NCBI GenBank assembly: GCA_002493625.1
Contig: DKZK01000041.1
Coordinates: forward strand, 5,296 to 69,295
Length of the DNA: 64,000 nt
Direction: 5' to 3'
DNA from: Lachnospiraceae bacterium UBA7076
GTDB lineage: Bacteria; Bacillota; Clostridia; Lachnospirales; Lachnospiraceae
Of this stretch, positions 60,839 to 64,000 are shown piece by piece. Position 1 is the first letter of the stretch, and each line of letters begins with the position of its first letter. The translations under genes were made by a program, and so were the position numbers. Under the pieces are notes generated by a model. The model did not search any database and was not told the DNA's origin. It saw only the letters and a list, made by a program, of their open reading frames with translations.

Positions 60839-61231
60839 TTATTTTCTCATATTAATTTTTGTATAAAAAGTATTAGTATTTAGTAATAGTCTCTGCGTAT
60901 ATTGGTAGTATATTATGTATTCCGTGAGGTTTTGGGATCTTCCCTCAAATCTCTGCTGGTATTCCCCGTATATGTCCCTTGTTTTTTCTACCCGTTCTTT
61001 TAAGCCAGCGTATCTGTTTCCCATGTCGTCCAATGTTTTTGCATTCAGGCTTTTTATGTCCGATACCCCGTCGGCCACTGCCCTGCAGCCTTCTATGTTT
61101 TCTTCCGTGACCCCGTAATGCTCCGCCAGCCCGCTCAGGATTCCTTCCAGACTTTCTTCTATTACGGCGGTTTCGCTGTCGTCATGCCCGTATATTTCAT
61201 ATATGTAGCAGGTCTGTTCCAGCACATACAT
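60839..61231 (-). pseudogene. Displaced toxin-region fragment
   Basis: A 130-aa open frame with no ribosome site before its first ATG. The sequence is helical (TAVIEESLEGILSGLAEHYG, LKERVEKTRDIYGEYQQRFE), like the central filament of a long secreted toxin rather than a stand-alone enzyme. It lies directly after an immunity gene. I interpret it as a remnant of an older toxin gene; a real small gene is not excluded. Confidence 0.5.
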
Positions 61232-61268
61232 ATTAAAGTGTAAGCATAAAATATAGCCAAAAATAAAA

Positions 61269-61604
61269 TTAGCGAACTATATCCTTTGAAATAATTTCTC
61301 CATTTTCTATGTTAACTAAAAAACGTCTTCCATAAAAATCGATTGCTCTACAGTTTCCATCTACTATATCAACTCCCACATATGGACTTCTGACAGTTCC
61401 ACCAATAACAACTGGTGCTGGTTTTATTCTCCAAACCAATTGCAAATCCAGTGTATAACAAAATACATTATCATATCCACCATCTTCGTCAGTTTCAAAC
61501 ACAGCAATCACCTTTCCTTCATAAACTACTGCTTCAAGAATTTTATTATTAAATTGTAATTCATTTCCATCTAAAAATATTTTGTTATTTTGAATTTCTA
61601 TCAT
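61269..61604 (-). CDS. Immunity-like protein paired with the orphan toxin
   Basis: A 111-aa beta-rich protein: IFLDGNELQFNNKILEAVV, FCYTLDLQLVWRI, and a C-terminus RRFLVNIENGEIISKDIVR. It overlaps the toxin stop by 4 nt (ATGA), the usual toxin-immunity coupling. It resembles the product at 63129-63467 (WEI/WRI, the final 'xxGxIxxKxI' segment), which is paired with a related toxin, so the two are homologous immunity proteins with diverged specificity. Name of the immunity family unknown. Confidence 0.75.
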   Translation of the reverse strand: MIEIQNNKIFLDGNELQFNNKILEAVVYEGKVIAVFETDEDGGYDNVFCYTLDLQLVWRIKPAPVVIGGTVRSPYVGVDIVDGNCRAIDFYGRRFLVNIENGEIISKDIVR

Positions 61605-62257
61605 TGTTTAATTGTCCTTTCATTTGTAAATGTTCCAACGTTTTTTCCATTTATAATTAAATCATACTGTTGCCCACCACCATCGAATCCAAACAGAGGA
61701 TTGACTTCCCCATTTCTCAAACGTCTTCCTGCTTCCAAATTAACATCACAAATATATTCAGGTATATATGGCAATGCAAATTTATTTTGTATTTCATGTG
61801 GCGTCAGTCCAGCAATATCCTCTGCTTTCATGACCCAACCACCTTGCATCCTTAAATTAACTTTATCATAAACACGTACATATACTGCGTTTTCCGTCAA
61901 TTGAATTTCTGTCACATTTGTTCCTTGTTTATAGGGTGGCTCATATCCCATCGTTTCTTTAAATATCTTATTTACATCTTCCGCTGAAGATGTATTAAGA
62001 ATCTTATAAGCAGATGAACCGCCACTCTCTACACTCCTCCCTAACACTGCATTCTGGCTTATCACATTAAGGGCTGCCTGTCTATCTGCCTTGTATATTC
62101 CTATTATTTCTGCCTCAGTAAGTCCTTCCTGTGGTCCGTCCTTCAGAAATCTTTCATATGCCTTTCCGTCACCTTCTGCGATTTCTCCATACAGTGAGTA
62201 TTTTCTACCGGAAATATCGGGTGCGTCTATATTGCTTACTTCTTTTTTATATTCCAT
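61601..62257 (-). CDS. Orphan polymorphic-toxin C-terminal cassette
   Basis: A 218-aa frame beginning in mid-domain (ATG 62257, no ribosome site, TAA just upstream). A linker EIIGIYKADRQAALNVISQN followed by a variable segment is shared with the toxin at the window edge. The toxin domain has YEPPYK, VYVRVYDK, GGWVMKAEDIAGLTP, KFALPYIPEYICDVN and NPLFGFDGGGQQYDL. The GGGQQ ending and overall pattern recall TNT/DUF4237-type NAD glycohydrolases, but the match is from memory and an RNase is possible. As an orphan cassette it may only be expressed after recombination with a full-length toxin gene. Confidence 0.7.
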   Translation of the reverse strand: MEYKKEVSNIDAPDISGRKYSLYGEIAEGDGKAYERFLKDGPQEGLTEAEIIGIYKADRQAALNVISQNAVLGRSVESGGSSAYKILNTSSAEDVNKIFKETMGYEPPYKQGTNVTEIQLTENAVYVRVYDKVNLRMQGGWVMKAEDIAGLTPHEIQNKFALPYIPEYICDVNLEAGRRLRNGEVNPLFGFDGGGQQYDLIINGKNVGTFTNERTIKQ

Positions 62258-62321
62258 AATGATCAATTAATAGATATGCAGAAGTTATAGGTTATTTAAT
62301 GTCCAAAAGTATAATCCTGAT

Positions 62322-62795
62322 TTAAATTATACATATCCCATACTTTTTTTCATAATACCTATTAAAATTCATAATATTATTCCAAGGATTACCCTTTTTC
62401 ATTCCATTATCAAATTCGACTGAATCTTGTAATTTACTCTCATTTTTGCGAATTTTCTCCTGTAATTTCTTTGATATGCTTTCTTTGTCAATTTGAAAAC
62501 TTGCTTTTCCTTTTTCTTCTTGAAAAATACATGCATCAAAATATAACACAGCAATATAAACATCACTTGCATTTCCTTTAATCAATTCATTTAAGGCATT
62601 ATTATAAATTCTTTCAATATCTCCAATGTTATGGCTTTGCTTATAAAAACAATTCACAAGCACAGCATTGATGTCTGTTGGAAATACATCTGATGCAAAC
62701 TCGGAAACAACCACTTCATATTCTCCCTCTCCACGTAATAATTTTACTACCTCGTCTTTCTCTATTGCTTTATTTATCAACTCTATATAGTCCAT
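62322..62795 (-). CDS. Hypothetical protein, probable immunity protein
   Basis: A 157-aa soluble helical protein (MDYIELINKAIEKDEVVKLL, NIGDIERIYNNALNELIKGN, NNIMNFNRYYEKKYG). GGAGAATAAAA before its ATG overlaps the end of the broken toxin fragment 62798-63128, to which it is presumably the immunity partner. No family recognised with certainty. Confidence 0.7.
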   Translation of the reverse strand: MDYIELINKAIEKDEVVKLLRGEGEYEVVVSEFASDVFPTDINAVLVNCFYKQSHNIGDIERIYNNALNELIKGNASDVYIAVLYFDACIFQEEKGKASFQIDKESISKKLQEKIRKNESKLQDSVEFDNGMKKGNPWNNIMNFNRYYEKKYGICII

Positions 62796-62797
62796 TT

Positions 62798-63128
62798 TTA
62801 TTCTCCTTTAATCAATATTAATCCTTGTAATGTTGTATCTTTAAGTGGTATTGTATTTGTTATCGCCTCTGGAACACCTCCAGAAGTCTTTCCACCATGA
62901 ATCCATAACTTATTCGCTCCAGTTTCATTCCCACTTGGAATGCGTATATTCAGCTCAGACGTATTAGGAGCATCAATTCTGATTAAACCACCGCCATCAC
63001 TAAAATATCCCTCTGGGAAACCCCAACTCTTTTTCTATGATTGAAATGTTTCCATTTGCTCTTGCTATTACATCATCACAATAATTCTTTGATATATCAA
63101 ATAAGCAATTATCATCTGCGTTGTATTT
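62798..63128 (-). pseudogene. Frameshifted toxin C-terminal fragment
   Basis: Immediately after the stop of the preceding immunity gene the sequence continues in-phase as YNADDNCLFDISKNYCDDV and GNISIIEKELGFP; after one extra C near 63025 it goes on in the next frame as EGYFSDGGGLIRIDAPNT, IPSGNETGANKLWIHGG and KTSGGVPEAI. This is a coherent toxin C-terminal domain with no start codon and a single-base insertion, so a relic. It explains the otherwise gene-free stretch here. Confidence 0.75.
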
Positions 63129-63467
63129 CTATTTTGTTATTTTTTTATCCACAATCTGACCAGATTCTGCTTCAATCAACAAATTTATGCCTGTAAATGT
63201 AATTATACTTATATGCTGACAATTTTTTTTTCCAATTGATACAATAGTTTGAGATGCCAATGGTTTAGTAATATCATCTATTTCCCAAATTTTATTGCCC
63301 TCAAAATCAAATGCAACCAGATTATTTGTAGGATTTTCATTTGAATACTTATTCCTTATTACCACACACTTTTCAAATTCTACAACTTCTGCTATTTTTT
63401 CGCTGAATATAATTTGTTTTTCGGCAAACCATATCATGTTCTCTTTATATGAATATTTTTTTTCCAT
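63129..63467 (-). CDS. Immunity-like protein of the edge toxin
   Basis: A 112-aa beta-rich protein: QIIFSEKIAEVVEFEKCVVI, NLVAFDFEGNKIWEIDD, and INLLIEAESGQIVDKKITK. Homologous in pattern to 61269-61604. ATG 63467 lies just after the toxin TAA (63469-63471), and the AGGTGAG ribosome site is inside the toxin's last codons. Confidence 0.75.
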   Translation of the reverse strand: MEKKYSYKENMIWFAEKQIIFSEKIAEVVEFEKCVVIRNKYSNENPTNNLVAFDFEGNKIWEIDDITKPLASQTIVSIGKKNCQHISIITFTGINLLIEAESGQIVDKKITK

Positions 63468-63468
63468 T

Positions 63469-64000
63469 TTACTCACCTATTAGCCTTTCATTTACAAAAG
63501 CATCTTCATCAATAAATTTACCCATTGTGTCAAATTGCTGTCCACCTCCATTTCCCCATCCCTCAACAGAATTAGCAATACCTGTTTGCAAATTGAAATC
63601 TGGATTCACATTAACATCACAAATATGTGTTGGCACTTTCGGCAATGCATATTTATCCGTTATTTGGTCTGGTGTCAAACTTTCAATATCACTTTTTTTC
63701 ATAAGCCAACCACCCAACTTGTTTGACGTACCATCTACGTTATATGAAAATACTCTTACGTATTCTTCATTACCCGCTTTGACTACTTTCACTTCAAAAT
63801 CCTGATTGTATGGAGGCTTGTCATATCCTCTTGCCAACCATTGGCTATTAGCTACCTCTGGTGCTTTTATTTCTATAACTTCTAAATTACCCGTATCAAT
63901 GGTCTTTAAACCACTCTCTATGCCCCTCCCTGACACTGCATTCCTGTTTATCGCATTAAGGGCTGTCTGTTTGTCCGCCTTGTATATTCCTATTATTTCT
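63469..64000 (-). CDS. Polymorphic toxin, C-terminal part (runs off the window)
   Basis: An open frame reaches the right edge with no stop, reading EIIGIYKADKQTALNAINRN, the same linker as in the orphan cassette, and then a partly different toxin domain: YDKPPYNQDFEV, EYVRVFSYN, GGWLMKKSDIESLTPDQ, KYALPKVPTHICDVN and GWGNGGGQQFD. It is the second member of the TNT-like group in this locus and probably the tip of a long secreted toxin encoded beyond 64000. The delivery system (T7SS or other) is not visible. Confidence 0.75.
   Translation of the reverse strand, partial: EIIGIYKADKQTALNAINRNAVSGRGIESGLKTIDTGNLEVIEIKAPEVANSQWLARGYDKPPYNQDFEVKVVKAGNEEYVRVFSYNVDGTSNKLGGWLMKKSDIESLTPDQITDKYALPKVPTHICDVNVNPDFNLQTGIANSVEGWGNGGGQQFDTMGKFIDEDAFVNERLIGE

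Noticed and set aside
59754..64000. Prophage end
   Set aside because: No capsid, tail, integrase or lysis genes; the small genes fit toxin-immunity modules.
1..64000. tRNA and rRNA genes
   Set aside because: No cloverleaf with a T-loop signature or rRNA-like conserved segment was noticed by eye; a tRNAscan-SE run would be decisive.

Overview
The window looks like chromosome of a low-to-mid G+C anaerobic Firmicute of the Lachnospiraceae (Clostridium cluster XIVa). The evidence is a phosphotransbutyrylase/butyrate kinase pair (ptb-buk, the butyrate route of Coprococcus-like members), a GH94 cellobiose phosphorylase, a family-typical DUF4358 lipoprotein, AGGAGG-type ribosome sites and many intergenic hairpins. 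The sporulation genes present are a truncated spoIID and a spoIIQ with a degenerate peptidase domain, which fits a lineage that no longer sporulates. The genus (Coprococcus-like) is an inference. I recognised no rRNA, tRNA, CRISPR array, IS element or prophage.

Layout. 1-956: 5' part of a large protein that may be DUF6240-like. 1129-5781: a compact five-gene operon for a CDP-3,6-dideoxyhexose (rfbF, rfbG, reductase/epimerase, RmlC-type epimerase, rfbH). 5959-9202: M23 peptidase with a G5-like domain, small Ig-like protein, DUF4358 lipoprotein, aldose epimerase. 9259-18975 (minus strand): one translationally coupled operon of a TagF-like CDP-glycerol glycerophosphotransferase followed by three tandem paralogues of about 940 aa, each fusing a YidC/Oxa1-like membrane domain to an LtaS-like sulfatase-superfamily domain. 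19193-21676: cellobiose phosphorylase. 21959-29053 (minus strand): an amino-alcohol phosphate operon with a cytidylyltransferase/CobD-like PLP enzyme fusion, a methyltransferase, an HTH-LicC-LicA fusion, a 64-aa membrane protein coupled to an NCS1 transporter, and a frameshifted choline kinase. The two operons lie within 4 kb of each other and together suggest a teichoic-acid-like surface polymer decorated with phosphocholine or phosphoethanolamine.

29401-43390: acpP, an EAL protein with a degenerate GGDEF domain, perR with a visible operator, spoIIQ-like and truncated spoIID, glgP, ileS and several lineage-specific membrane or secreted proteins. 43534-56000: Gfo/Idh/MocA oxidoreductase, then ptb-buk-hypothetical-aroD in one apparent operon, MATE exporter, Orn/Lys/Arg-decarboxylase-like protein carrying an inserted 13-residue tandem repeat, TerB-like/AAA ATPase and Maf. 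56149-59583: metal handling (HMA protein, P1B ATPase, ArsR repressor) with an acetyltransferase. 59754-64000: a polymorphic-toxin cassette region with two related toxin C-termini, their immunity genes and decayed fragments; it continues past the right edge.

The most unusual non-coding feature is a set of dispersed palindromic elements. Family 1 (about 140 bp, three copies) and family 2 (about 250-350 bp, three copies with different palindromic cores) are the main ones; one family 1 copy sits exactly in the core of a family 2 copy. Together with a 200-bp palindrome at 57106-57305 they tend to abut stop codons.
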